Positions 8,775 through 16,926 of a stretch of DNA of 46,365 nt are shown one piece after another. Position numbers and translations under genes: made by a program. Location of the stretch: NCBI GenBank assembly GCA_900549295.1, contig URNG01000012.1:1-46365 (forward strand), in the 5' to 3' direction. Numbering within the stretch: position 1 is the first letter of the stretch; each line of letters begins with the position of its first letter. Under the pieces are notes generated by a model, which was given only the letters and a program-made list of their open reading frames with translations, was not told where the DNA came from and did not search any database. This stretch comes from an uncultured Rhodocyclaceae bacterium (GTDB lineage Bacteria > Pseudomonadota > Gammaproteobacteria > Burkholderiales > Rhodocyclaceae).

Positions 8775-9040
8775 CGCCCGGTATCGTCATGGAAATCGGC
8801 CGTCAGGCCATTCAAGCAGCCCTCATGCTGGCCGGACCGATGTTGATCGCGGCACTGGCCGTCGGTTTGATCGTGAGCATTTTCCAGGCCGCCACCTCGA
8901 TCAACGAAGCCACCCTGCAATTCGTCCCCAAGCTGGTGGCCGTTTTTTTCGTTCTAATTTTCCTCGGTCCGTGGATGCTGCAGTACATGATCGATTTCAT
9001 CCAGCGACTCTACGGCAGCATTCCGCAGATCGTCGGCTGA
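8771..9040 (+). CDS. fliQ: FliQ, flagellar export gate protein
   Basis: FliQ is the small two-helix hairpin subunit of the export gate. The 89-residue length is exactly the usual one. Two hydrophobic helices are seen (ALMLAGPMLIAALAVGLIVSIFQ and LVAVFFVLIFLGPWMLQYMIDF) with the family core QAATSINEATLQFVPK between them. The ATG at 8771 overlaps the fliP stop by four bases (ATGA), a coupling arrangement; upstream in-frame sequence is a fliP shadow. fliR follows one base after the stop. Confidence 0.97.
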   Translation: MTPGIVMEIGRQAIQAALMLAGPMLIAALAVGLIVSIFQAATSINEATLQFVPKLVAVFFVLIFLGPWMLQYMIDFIQRLYGSIPQIVG

Positions 9041-9041
9041 C

Positions 9042-9827
9042 ATGCTGACGATCAGCACGGCGCAGATCGACGCCTGGATCGCCTTCTACGCCTTTCCCCT
9101 GGCGCGCATCCTGGCCATGATCGCCACCGCCCCCCTGTGGAGCACCGCCGGCATTCCACGCCGCACCCGCCTGGTGCTCGGGCTGGCGATCACGCTGGGT
9201 ATCGCGCCGGTACTGCCGCCCATGCCCAACGTGTCGCCAGCGTCATTCGAGGGGCTGTGGATACTCGGCCAGCAGATCCTGATCGGCTTCGCCATGGGCT
9301 ACGCCGCGCGCATCGTGTTTGCCGCCATCGATTTTGCCGGCACCTACATGGGTTTCCAGATGGGCCTGAGCTTCGCGGTTTTCTACGATCCTCTGCGCGG
9401 TGCGCAGACGCCGGTGCTGGTCGAATTCATCGGGCTGCTCGCCCTCTTGCTGTTCATGGCACTGGATGGACACCTGCTCTACGTCGGCACGCTGGCAAAG
9501 AGTTTTCAGGTCATCCCGGTGGCGCCGGAAGCGCTTTCGCCCAACAGTTGGCGTAACCTTGCCGAACTCGGCGGACGTATCTTCACCATCGGTCTGCTAC
9601 TCGCCCTGCCGGTGATGGTGGCGCTGATGATCACCAACGTCGCGCTCGGCATCCTGACCAAGGCCGCGCCGCAACTGAACCTGTTTGCCCTGGGCTTTCC
9701 GCTCACCCTGATGGGCGGTTTCGCCGTCATCGCGCTCAGCCTGAATTATCTTGCCGGGCCGCTGCAAGCCGTATTCAACGAAGCGATCGAGGCCATGCTG
9801 GCCTTTGCCGTGCCGCTCAGCGGTTGA
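9042..9827 (+). CDS. fliR: FliR, flagellar export gate protein
   Basis: FliR caps the FliP/FliQ spiral in the export gate and contacts FlhB. The 261 residues are strongly hydrophobic with about six membrane segments. Family features include ARILAMIATAPLWSTAGIPRR near the start, GFAMGYAARIVFAAIDFAGTYMGFQMGLSF in the middle and LNLFALGFPLTLMGGFAVI near the end. It is the last gene of the fliK-R operon. Its final 11 bases overlap the end of a convergent lipoprotein gene, leaving no room for a separate terminator between the two operons. Confidence 0.97.
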   Translation: MLTISTAQIDAWIAFYAFPLARILAMIATAPLWSTAGIPRRTRLVLGLAITLGIAPVLPPMPNVSPASFEGLWILGQQILIGFAMGYAARIVFAAIDFAGTYMGFQMGLSFAVFYDPLRGAQTPVLVEFIGLLALLLFMALDGHLLYVGTLAKSFQVIPVAPEALSPNSWRNLAELGGRIFTIGLLLALPVMVALMITNVALGILTKAAPQLNLFALGFPLTLMGGFAVIALSLNYLAGPLQAVFNEAIEAMLAFAVPLSG

Positions 9828-10269
9828 TCGGCGTCGCGTTCAGCGCAAAGGAATCCGCCACCGGACGCGCGAAACGGATGGTACCTTCGGCAACCCGGCG
9901 CGTGCTCAGGGTCTGCGAGTCGATGCCCTCGCTGTAGCCCAGAATCTGGTATTCCCCCAGCCCCTGCTCGCGCTGCAGTTGCTGCGCGCGCCGCTTGAAC
10001 ACCTGGATCGCCTCACCGGCCCCGCCCGTGTGGTAGCGCTTCATCTTCATCGAGAGATGATAGCTGTCGTCCGACAGGCGGCTTTCCTCGATCTCCCAGT
10101 TCGGTGCCAGCGGATCATAGATGACGTAGATTGCCAGCGCCGCCGGAATCAGCACGTTCGCCTTGACCGAGGTATTGAGCGCCAGGGAAAAGGCGTTCGA
10201 GCCGCCGGACGAGCAACCGCCCAATGAGAGCGCCAGCAGCGTGGCAAGGAGTACGCCGGGCGTTTTCAT
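9817..10269 (-). CDS. Putative lipoprotein of unknown function, coupled to flgL
   Basis: I do not recognise this family. The 150-residue product begins with a lipoprotein signal peptide (ATLLALSLGGC) whose lipobox puts the lipidated Cys at residue 19. Ser follows the Cys, so outer-membrane sorting is expected. A second hydrophobic stretch (VLIPAALAIYVIYDPLAP, about residues 39-56) is followed by a charged, soluble part with YHLSMKMKRYHTGGAGEAIQVFKRRAQQL and a C-terminal strand-rich end. Its ATG overlaps the flgL stop (ATGA), so it is translated as the last gene of the flgB-L operon. It may be a flagellar accessory lipoprotein, but that is inference from position only. Confidence 0.8.
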   Translation of the reverse strand: MKTPGVLLATLLALSLGGCSSGGSNAFSLALNTSVKANVLIPAALAIYVIYDPLAPNWEIEESRLSDDSYHLSMKMKRYHTGGAGEAIQVFKRRAQQLQREQGLGEYQILGYSEGIDSQTLSTRRVAEGTIRFARPVADSFALNATPINR

Positions 10270-11222
10270 ATCATGCTGAACAAGCTCATCTGGCTTGTCT
10301 GCTGGAAGGTGGTCTGCGCCGCATCGAGCTGCATCTTGTGCTGCGTGAAGCTGGAAATGGCCGACAGCCAGTCCAGATCCTGCAATTCGGAGAGGCGGGT
10401 CTCATAATTGAAATTGACGTCCTCTGCCGAGGTTTTCAGATCGTCGATGGCCTTCAGGCGCGCACCGACCGAGGCGCGTACCGTATTCATGTGGTCCAGG
10501 CTATCCATGATCCCGCCCAGCGCTTCGTTATACGCGGTTTGTGAATACGCCACGCCGCTCGTCGGATCGAGGATGTCGATCATGTTCTGCACGCTGTCGA
10601 ACACGCTGTTGCCGGTGACATTGCCGCTGGCGTCGCGCACCCGCATGAACACGTCCAACCCGTTTTCGGCCACCGCCATGTCGCGCGAAGCGCTCACCGA
10701 CAGCGCCGGCTGGCCGGCATCGCCGCTGTAGGTCATGCTGCTGCCGGCCAAGGAATAGGGCGGCGTGGCGGCCAGATTGCGCGCAAACGGTTCGGTCGTC
10801 GACTTGTAGCCGGAGAAGATGTATTCACCCGCTCCGTCACGGGTATTGGCCAAGCCGATCAGGCTTTCCATGCGCTGCTTGAGTTCGGTGGCGATCATCG
10901 CCTTCTGGTCGTCGCTGTAGGAACCATTGCCGGCCTGCAAGCCGCGCTCGTAGATCGCCTTCAGCTCTTCCTGCACCGCCTGCAGCTTGGTTTCGGTGTA
11001 AGCCAGCTTGCTGCTCGCCTGCCCCTGGTTTTCGATGAAACGCTCGTTGACGTTCTTGCCCTGCGTCACTTTCAGGGCTTCCGCCGCGCCGATCGGATCG
11101 TCGGCCGGGGTCAGGATGCGCCGCCCGGTCGACATCTGGTTTTGCAGCTTGTACAAACCGGATTGCAGGTCGCGCATTCCGCTCACACCGGAATTGAAAA
11201 TCATGGAAGTGCTGACACGCAT
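10266..11222 (-). CDS. flgL: FlgL, hook-filament junction protein
   Basis: FlgL (HAP3) is the second junction protein, between FlgK and the flagellin filament. The 318-residue protein has the flagellin-like N-terminal helix (MRVSTSMIFNSGVSGMRDLQ) and the motif QMSTGRRILTPADDPIGAAEAL. A variable central region follows, then a C-terminal coiled-coil helix (ISSFTQHKMQLDAAQTTFQ). The ATG at 11222 is chosen over one 15 bases upstream because AGGAG sits seven bases before it. It begins 19 bases after flgK, and its stop overlaps the start of a lipoprotein gene. Secretion is by the flagellar exporter; the FlgN chaperone for FlgK/FlgL is encoded at 21844-22308. Confidence 0.96.
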   Translation of the reverse strand: MRVSTSMIFNSGVSGMRDLQSGLYKLQNQMSTGRRILTPADDPIGAAEALKVTQGKNVNERFIENQGQASSKLAYTETKLQAVQEELKAIYERGLQAGNGSYSDDQKAMIATELKQRMESLIGLANTRDGAGEYIFSGYKSTTEPFARNLAATPPYSLAGSSMTYSGDAGQPALSVSASRDMAVAENGLDVFMRVRDASGNVTGNSVFDSVQNMIDILDPTSGVAYSQTAYNEALGGIMDSLDHMNTVRASVGARLKAIDDLKTSAEDVNFNYETRLSELQDLDWLSAISSFTQHKMQLDAAQTTFQQTSQMSLFSMI

Positions 11223-11240
11223 GATTCGACTCCTCAAAAA

Positions 11241-13226
11241 TCAGAAGATGCTCAACAAGGTATCAAACAACTGGCTGCCGATCTGCAACGATTTGGCCGA
11301 TGCCTGATACGCCTGTTGATACTTAAGCAAATTTGCGGCCTCTTCATCGAGGTTCACCGCAGAAAATGCATCGCGATTGGCAACGGCCTGTTTCAGTGCG
11401 GCTTCCTGCGACTCCAACCCAAGCTGCGCCGAGCGCGTTTTCACCCCGTTGGCCGAAACCAGGCTGGAGTAGACGCTCTGGAAAGTCGCCTGGCCGCCCA
11501 GCATGGTATTGGCGGTCTGCAGCTTACCGAGCAGCACGGCATTGCGGCCATCCTGCACCCCGGCGGCATTGCGCTCGATGGTGAAGCTGTCGCCGTTGGC
11601 CGGCGTGCCGGCCACGCTGAAACTCATGCCCTGATATTCAATCTTGCTCAGAGTTGCCGCGCCGGAGGTCAGCGGGATATTGCCGCCCGTGCCCGTTTGC
11701 GTCGTGCCATCCGAATAGACGACAGTCCAAGGGCCGGGCAAACCGCTGAGGTCGCCAGCATTCGCCGTCAGCGTCAGCGGCAGGCCCGCCGTGCTGTAAC
11801 CCGTGCTGACCTCGCCCTGGGAAATCGTCATCGCCCCGGTATTGGCCTGATCCGGCACCGTGCGCATGGGCGCGGCGGCATTGATGAGGCGCGGATCGCT
11901 GGCCAGGGTGGCATCCATGGCAATGTTGCGGGCGGCCTCGTCGGTCGGTTTGATCAGGAAGCGGTCACCTGCTGCGCCATTGGCCGCAATGTTCAATTCG
12001 ATGCCATCGAAGCTGGCCGTGCCCGGCCCGGTGCCGGTGCTCACCACCTGCTTGTCCGAAAGGCGCATGATCGAATAAGTGCCACCGGCGCCAAAAGTAA
12101 CCTGATAGTCGCTGCCGGTGATTTCAGTGTAAAAATTGCCGTTGTTCTGCGCGGCGGCAAAAGTTGCACTCATGCTGCCGCTGCCGGTGTTTTCCGAGTT
12201 GGTCAGAATGCGCGGATCAGGCACGCTGAAAAAATCGCCGACAAAACCCGCATCACCGTCGATCTGGCCCAGCATGTTCTGCCCCAGCGCGTGCTGGGCA
12301 TTGAAGGTCAGGCTGAGCGACACGGCAATGCGCCCGAGTTCGTTCTTGGCGGTATCAAGCGACTTGCTACGAAACTCGATCAGGCCACCGAGTTCGCCGC
12401 CCACGATCAGTTTTTCCGGCAATTCGATCGGCGTGCCAGCCGTGGCGATGCTGATCGCCAGACGCCCGCTGTCGGCACGGGAAGGCGCGGCCACGAGTTC
12501 CGTCGAGGTGCCGCCGACCACCAGTTGCTGACCGCTGCCGATAAAGACGCTGAAATTGCCGCGCGAGTCGGTCACTGTTTCAACCTTGATCAGCTTGTTC
12601 AATTCGGCAATCATCTGATCGCGCTGGTCGTGCAGATCGTTGGCCGGCTGACCATAACCCGATTCCGCCACCAGAATGCGCTGGTTGACCTGCGCAATCT
12701 GCGCGGCGTAGCTGTTGATCAGATCGACCGTATCGGTGATGCGCCCTTCGATTTCGGCACCCATTTCAGTCAGGCGGGCATCCATGTTCTTGAATTGCCC
12801 GATCATGCTTTCCGCCGTCGTCAGCATGGCCTGACGTCCTTCGATCAGGGACGGGTTGGACGCCACCTGCTGCACACCGGAGAAGAAGCTCTGCAGCGCG
12901 GGAGACAGACCTGCCTTGCTGTCGGCCAGCATGCTGTCGATCTGGCTCAACTGCTTGTACATGGTACTGAGATAGCTGACCTGGGTTTGCGCGCTATTGA
13001 CCTGCCCGGTCAGGAAGCGGTCGTACATACGATCCACGGTCACGACATTGACGCCCTGGCCAAACGCACCGGCACCGGTATACACCGACATATTGGTCGC
13101 CTGAATGGCGCTCTGGCGCGTGTAACCGGCAGTGCTGGCGTTGACGACGTTATGCTCGGTCACCATCAGACCATATTGCGCGGCACGAATGCCGGAAACG
13201 CCAATACTCAGAATACCTGTACCCAT
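11241..13226 (-). CDS. flgK: FlgK, hook-filament junction protein
   Basis: FlgK (HAP1) joins the hook to FlgL and the filament. At 661 residues it is somewhat longer than the roughly 550 of enteric FlgK. The extra length is in the surface-exposed middle, which is rich in Gly, Ser and Thr. The N-terminal D0/D1 region (GILSIGVSGIRAAQYGLMVT, with HNVVNASTAGYTRQ) and the C-terminal helix (NLLKYQQAYQASAKSLQIGS) are canonical. A possible sigma-28 promoter lies just upstream at 13250-13276, in the 54-base gap after flgJ, which would let flgK and flgL be boosted as late genes. Confidence 0.97.
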   Translation of the reverse strand: MGTGILSIGVSGIRAAQYGLMVTEHNVVNASTAGYTRQSAIQATNMSVYTGAGAFGQGVNVVTVDRMYDRFLTGQVNSAQTQVSYLSTMYKQLSQIDSMLADSKAGLSPALQSFFSGVQQVASNPSLIEGRQAMLTTAESMIGQFKNMDARLTEMGAEIEGRITDTVDLINSYAAQIAQVNQRILVAESGYGQPANDLHDQRDQMIAELNKLIKVETVTDSRGNFSVFIGSGQQLVVGGTSTELVAAPSRADSGRLAISIATAGTPIELPEKLIVGGELGGLIEFRSKSLDTAKNELGRIAVSLSLTFNAQHALGQNMLGQIDGDAGFVGDFFSVPDPRILTNSENTGSGSMSATFAAAQNNGNFYTEITGSDYQVTFGAGGTYSIMRLSDKQVVSTGTGPGTASFDGIELNIAANGAAGDRFLIKPTDEAARNIAMDATLASDPRLINAAAPMRTVPDQANTGAMTISQGEVSTGYSTAGLPLTLTANAGDLSGLPGPWTVVYSDGTTQTGTGGNIPLTSGAATLSKIEYQGMSFSVAGTPANGDSFTIERNAAGVQDGRNAVLLGKLQTANTMLGGQATFQSVYSSLVSANGVKTRSAQLGLESQEAALKQAVANRDAFSAVNLDEEAANLLKYQQAYQASAKSLQIGSQLFDTLLSIF

Positions 13227-13249
13227 GATTCACCTCTACATGCACGCGA

Positions 13250-13276
13250 TCTACGGCAAATTGCCGCAGAAGTTGA
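13250..13276 (-). promoter_or_regulatory. Possible sigma-28 (FliA) promoter before flgKL
   Basis: On the minus strand TCAACTTC, 11 bases, then GCCGTAGA resembles the FliA consensus (TAAAGTTT or TCAAGTTT, N11, GCCGATAA) with about five matches of eight in each box and exact spacing. It falls in the only gap between flgJ and flgK, and flgKL often have their own sigma-28 promoter in other species. The -35 and spacer also contain a small palindrome (CGGCAATTTGCCG), an alternative explanation. The match is modest. Confidence 0.4.
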
Positions 13277-13280
13277 ATTC

Positions 13281-14306
13281 TCAGCCGATCAAGGCCTGGC
13301 GCAGTGTCGGTCCGTCGATGATCCGGGAAAGCTTGTTGGCGTAATTCGGATCGGTCGCATAGCCGGCCTGCTGCAATCTATTAGCGAATTCCGTGCCATT
13401 TTGCGAGCCAATCACGTTGCTATAGCGCGGGTTGTCGCGCAACAGCTTGGCGTAATCCTGAAAAGCCTCGGCATAAGAGCCGTAGGAACGAAAACGCTCG
13501 ATACTGGCTTGCGGCTGGCCATCGACGTATTCGGTAGTGCGGCTCAACACGCCATCGCCCGTCCAGCTCTTGCCGGCCTTGATGCCAAAGAGGTTGTGGC
13601 TGCTGCTGCCATCGGCGTTACGGATTTCACTCTTGCCCCAACCGCTTTCCAGAGCAGCATGCGCGATGAGAAATTGCGGCGGGATGCCGGTGGTGCGCGA
13701 GGCCGTAACGGCGTCGGGCCACAGGCGTTCGACGAAACTCCTGGCATCGCCAGCTTCTGCGCCAGCGGGCGCATTCGTTCCGCTCGCCTGCTGGGCTTTT
13801 TCTGCCGCTGCATAGGCGGCCGAGGTCGGCAGGGAGGAGAGCACCTCCTGATAGCGCAAACCGCTCGCCGGCTGGCCATGCATCTGCGTTCCGGACAAGG
13901 CACTGGTCCGATCGGCAAAACTTGCCGCTTGCGACATCAGTGCGCTCAAGGCGGCCGCCCCCGGCGCTGCCGCGGCTTCCGGAGCGACGTTGGCGAGCGA
14001 GGCCCCCAACTGCTTTTCGATCAACTGCGCAAAACCCACGCCTTTGCCGGAAGTCGCCATGTTCTGCGCCATCTGCTGATCGAGCAGACTGTTGTAGAAA
14101 CGGGTCTGATCGGAACTGAACAAACCGTCGTCCGGCACCGTATCGCGCATGCTCTTCATGACCATCTGCAGGAACAGGGTCTCGAACTGCTGCGCCGCCG
14201 CCTTCAAGCCTTCCTGCGGATTCTTGCGCAGGGTTTCACGCAGATCCTGGCTCGCCTGCACGTCAAATGCAGCGCGGTTCGGAGCGTTCTGGATCTTGAT
14301 CGACAT
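13281..14306 (-). CDS. flgJ: FlgJ, rod cap and peptidoglycan hydrolase
   Basis: FlgJ is exported to the periplasm, caps the growing rod and, through its C-terminal domain, cuts peptidoglycan so the rod can pass. The 341-residue protein has both parts. The N-terminal rod-cap domain contains LKAAAQQFETLFLQMVMKSM and SGKGVGFAQLIEKQL, then an Ala-rich linker. The C-terminal glucosaminidase-type domain (about residues 175-341) includes LIAHAALESGWGKSEIRNAD, whose Glu is the expected catalytic acid, and SHNLFGIKAGKSW. This dual-domain form is typical of beta- and gamma-proteobacteria. It starts just after flgI. Confidence 0.97.
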   Translation of the reverse strand: MSIKIQNAPNRAAFDVQASQDLRETLRKNPQEGLKAAAQQFETLFLQMVMKSMRDTVPDDGLFSSDQTRFYNSLLDQQMAQNMATSGKGVGFAQLIEKQLGASLANVAPEAAAAPGAAALSALMSQAASFADRTSALSGTQMHGQPASGLRYQEVLSSLPTSAAYAAAEKAQQASGTNAPAGAEAGDARSFVERLWPDAVTASRTTGIPPQFLIAHAALESGWGKSEIRNADGSSSHNLFGIKAGKSWTGDGVLSRTTEYVDGQPQASIERFRSYGSYAEAFQDYAKLLRDNPRYSNVIGSQNGTEFANRLQQAGYATDPNYANKLSRIIDGPTLRQALIG

Positions 14307-14314
14307 GGCCGGCC

Positions 14315-15403
14315 TCAGATCACTTCAAGTTCTGCGCGCAGGGCCCCCGCTGCCTTCATCGCCTGCAGGATCGCCAGCAGATCCATCGGGTTTGCGCCCA
14401 GGGAATTCAAGGCTTTCACCACCTCGGCAAGATTTGCCCCGGTTTTCACGTTCACCATTGCGCCGCCGGCCTGATTGACCTGCACGCCCGCCCCCGGGAA
14501 CCCGCCCTGGCCGCCATCGACCACCACCGACAGATTGCCGTGCGCCACCGCGCAAGGCTGCAATGCCACCTTCTGATTCATCACCACCGAACCGGTGCGC
14601 GGATTGACCACCACCTTGGCTTGCGCGGCGACGGCATTGATGTCCAGGTTTTCCACCCGGCCCAGAAAGGCCACCCGCGCATCGTTCGTCTCCGGCGCAC
14701 GCAAGGCGATGCGCCGTCCATCCAGCGCTTGCGCCGTGCCTTCGCCCATCGCCTTATTGATGGCCTTGACGATGTTGGTCGCGGTGCCGAAATCCGATTC
14801 CGCCAGTTCGTAATAAACGAAACCATCCTGGCCGACTGCGGTGGGCACGCTGCGCTCCACCGTGGCCCCACCGGCGATACGCCCGGCGGAGAGGTGATTC
14901 ACGGTGACGCTGTTACCGGCACCGCTGGCACCCACACCGCCAACCATCACGTTGCCCTGCGCCATGCCGTAAATCTGGCCATCGGCCCCCTTGAGCGGGG
15001 TCAGCAACAAGGTGCCGCCGCGCAGGCTCTTGGCGTTACCCATGGAAGATACGGTGACGTCGATCTGCTGCCCCGGCTTGGCGAAAGCACCGAGATTGGC
15101 CGTGACCATCACCGCCGCCACATTCTTCAACTGCAGCTTGTTGGCCTGTTCCGTCGTCAGATTGACGCCCATCTGCGACAGCATGTTGCCGATCGCCTGG
15201 GTGGTGAACGGGGTCTGCGTCGTCTGGTCACCTGTGCCATCGAGGCCCACGACCAAGCCATAGCCGATCAACTGGTTGTTACGCACGCCCTGCAGGGTCG
15301 CCAGATCCTTCAACCGCTCGGCGCTCGCCGCGCCGGGCAGCAGCACACTCAGCGCCAGCCCGAAGGCGACAAGGGCTTTTCTGGATAAACGAGGTGCGCG
15401 CAT
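14315..15403 (-). CDS. flgI: FlgI, flagellar P-ring protein
   Basis: FlgI forms the P ring around the rod in the periplasm, with help from the chaperone FlgA. The 362-residue protein has a Sec signal peptide (ALVAFGLALSVLLPGAASA, cleavage before ERLKDL). The mature start is highly conserved (LATLQGVRNNQLIGYGLVVGLDGTGDQT). The end (LNSLGANPMDLLAILQAMKAAGALRAELEVI) is the usual FlgI C-terminus. The gene follows flgH by 22 bases and precedes flgJ by eight. Confidence 0.98.
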   Translation of the reverse strand: MRAPRLSRKALVAFGLALSVLLPGAASAERLKDLATLQGVRNNQLIGYGLVVGLDGTGDQTTQTPFTTQAIGNMLSQMGVNLTTEQANKLQLKNVAAVMVTANLGAFAKPGQQIDVTVSSMGNAKSLRGGTLLLTPLKGADGQIYGMAQGNVMVGGVGASGAGNSVTVNHLSAGRIAGGATVERSVPTAVGQDGFVYYELAESDFGTATNIVKAINKAMGEGTAQALDGRRIALRAPETNDARVAFLGRVENLDINAVAAQAKVVVNPRTGSVVMNQKVALQPCAVAHGNLSVVVDGGQGGFPGAGVQVNQAGGAMVNVKTGANLAEVVKALNSLGANPMDLLAILQAMKAAGALRAELEVI

Positions 15404-15425
15404 GATGTTGCCTTCCTGAAACTAA

Positions 15426-16085
15426 CTAGAACGGCAAAACACTAAGAAAGAATCGTGCCAACCAGCCCATGACCTGCCCTTCGGCAATCTGTCCGGAGGA
15501 TTTGTATTCGATGCGCGCATCGGCGATCTTGGTCGAATCGACCGTATTGGTGAAATCGACGAAGGACGGATTGACCACGCCGGAGATGCGGATGAACTCC
15601 TGCTCGTTGCCAATGGCGATCTGCTTCTCGCCGGAAACCAGCAGGTTGCCGTTGGGCAGCACGTCAATCACCGTCACCGTCAGATCGCCGGTAAAGGTCG
15701 CCCGGCTGGCCGCCTGACCGCTACCCTTGCTCTCCGTCTTGCTGCTCATGTCCATGTTCAGCCCATCCAGGCCTTTGAGCGGCAGGCCGGTAAATGCCGT
15801 GACTGAAGCCGACTGGCTGCCGGAGCGGCTCAGGTTGTTGCTGGCGTTCTTGGTCGCCGAGGGATTTTCCTTGATGCGCACGGTAATCGTGTCGCCCATG
15901 AAGCGGGCGCGGCGATCCTCGAACAGCGGGCGGCTGCCGCCCGCCTGAAAAATCGCGCCATTGGCGGCCTGCGCGATCGGGCGCGGCTCCGGGCGCACTG
16001 TCATCGGCTGATGCACGTTGGTCGGCGGCACCGTGGTGCAGGCGCCGATGCCCAGCGCGGCCAGAACGAGCAGGATTTTCTTCAT
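15426..16085 (-). CDS. flgH: FlgH, flagellar L-ring lipoprotein
   Basis: FlgH forms the outer-membrane L ring. The 219-residue precursor has a lipoprotein signal (KKILLVLAALGIGAC) with the lipidated Cys at residue 16. The L-ring signatures DRRARFMGDTITVRIKENPSATKNA, LTVTVIDVLPNGNLLVSGEKQIAIGNEQEFIRISG and the final GWLARFFLSVLPF are all present. The ATG at 16085 is chosen because GAGG precedes it at eight bases and it places the lipobox at the N-terminus; an upstream in-frame ATG would bury the signal. flgG lies 46 bases upstream. Confidence 0.97.
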   Translation of the reverse strand: MKKILLVLAALGIGACTTVPPTNVHQPMTVRPEPRPIAQAANGAIFQAGGSRPLFEDRRARFMGDTITVRIKENPSATKNASNNLSRSGSQSASVTAFTGLPLKGLDGLNMDMSSKTESKGSGQAASRATFTGDLTVTVIDVLPNGNLLVSGEKQIAIGNEQEFIRISGVVNPSFVDFTNTVDSTKIADARIEYKSSGQIAEGQVMGWLARFFLSVLPF

Positions 16086-16131
16086 GATAGCAACCTCACA
16101 AAACCTTCCATCAGCGCCCCACAACGGCGCC

Positions 16132-16914
16132 TTACAACTGCGTCAGACGGCCCAGCATCTGATCGGAAGTGGTAATCACCTTGGAATTCAACTCGTAGGC
16201 GCGCTGCGTCTGGATCATCGTCACCAGTTCCTCCGCCACATTGACGTTGGAGGTCTCGACGTATTGATGCGTCACGATGCCGGCGCCGTTGGTTCCCGGC
16301 TGATTCGGCGTCGGCGCGCCGCTGGCGGCCGTTTCCAGGAAGAGGTTCTGGCCGATGCTGGACAGACCCGCCGGGTTGATGAAAGTCGCCAGTTGAATGG
16401 CCCCGATTTCAGTCGGCTCGGCATTCCCCGGCTGGGTGACCGTCACCGTCCCATCCTGGCCAATGGAGATTTCCAGCGCATCCGCCGGAATGACGATATT
16501 CGGCTGCAGGAAATAGCCGTCGGAAGTCACGATCTGGCCCTGATTGTCCTTGTGGAAGGAGCCGTCGCGCGTATAGGCGGTGGAGCCGTCCGGCAGCTGG
16601 ATCTGGAAGAAACCGTTGCCATTGATCGCCACGTCGAGCGCGTTGTCGGTTTTTTGCAGATTGCCCTGGGTAAAGATGCGCGCGGTCGACACCGGGCGCG
16701 CCCCGGCACCAAGCTGCAAGCCGACCGGCACCTGGTTCTGCTGCGAGGATTGCGCGCCGGGCTGGCGCATGGTCTGGTAGAGCAGATCCTCGAACACGGC
16801 ACGGGCACGCTTGAAACCGTTGGTGCTGACGTTGGCCAGATTGTTGGAAATCACGTCGAGCTGGGTTTGCTGGGCATCCAGTCCGGTGCGGGCAATCCAG
16901 AGGGAGCGGATCAT
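16132..16914 (-). CDS. flgG: FlgG, distal rod protein
   Basis: FlgG builds the distal rod, the drive shaft crossing the P and L rings. At 260 residues it has the usual length. The N-terminal D0 region (ARTGLDAQQTQLDVISNNLANVSTNGFKRARAVFEDLLY) and C-terminal D0 region (ETSNVNVAEELVTMIQTQRAYELNSKVITTSDQML) match the axial protein pattern. The stretch after the N-terminal helix carries the FlgG-type insert (QTMRQPGAQSS) that makes the rod straight and stiff rather than hook-like. It sits between flgF and flgH. Confidence 0.97.
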   Translation of the reverse strand: MIRSLWIARTGLDAQQTQLDVISNNLANVSTNGFKRARAVFEDLLYQTMRQPGAQSSQQNQVPVGLQLGAGARPVSTARIFTQGNLQKTDNALDVAINGNGFFQIQLPDGSTAYTRDGSFHKDNQGQIVTSDGYFLQPNIVIPADALEISIGQDGTVTVTQPGNAEPTEIGAIQLATFINPAGLSSIGQNLFLETAASGAPTPNQPGTNGAGIVTHQYVETSNVNVAEELVTMIQTQRAYELNSKVITTSDQMLGRLTQL

Positions 16915-16926
16915 GATGTGTTCCTA

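Noticed and set aside
13382..13396. TGGCAC-N5-TCGC on the minus strand within flgJ as a sigma-54 site
   Set aside because: It lies inside coding sequence, has a mismatch in the invariant -12 region, and no gene start is suitably placed downstream.
11142..14474. 1110-codon open frame on the plus strand opposite flgK, flgJ and the end of flgI
   Set aside because: It is a shadow of real minus-strand genes with diagnostic flagellar domains. Its composition is His/Arg/Gln-rich, it has no recognisable domain, and GC-rich codon use routinely leaves such frames open.
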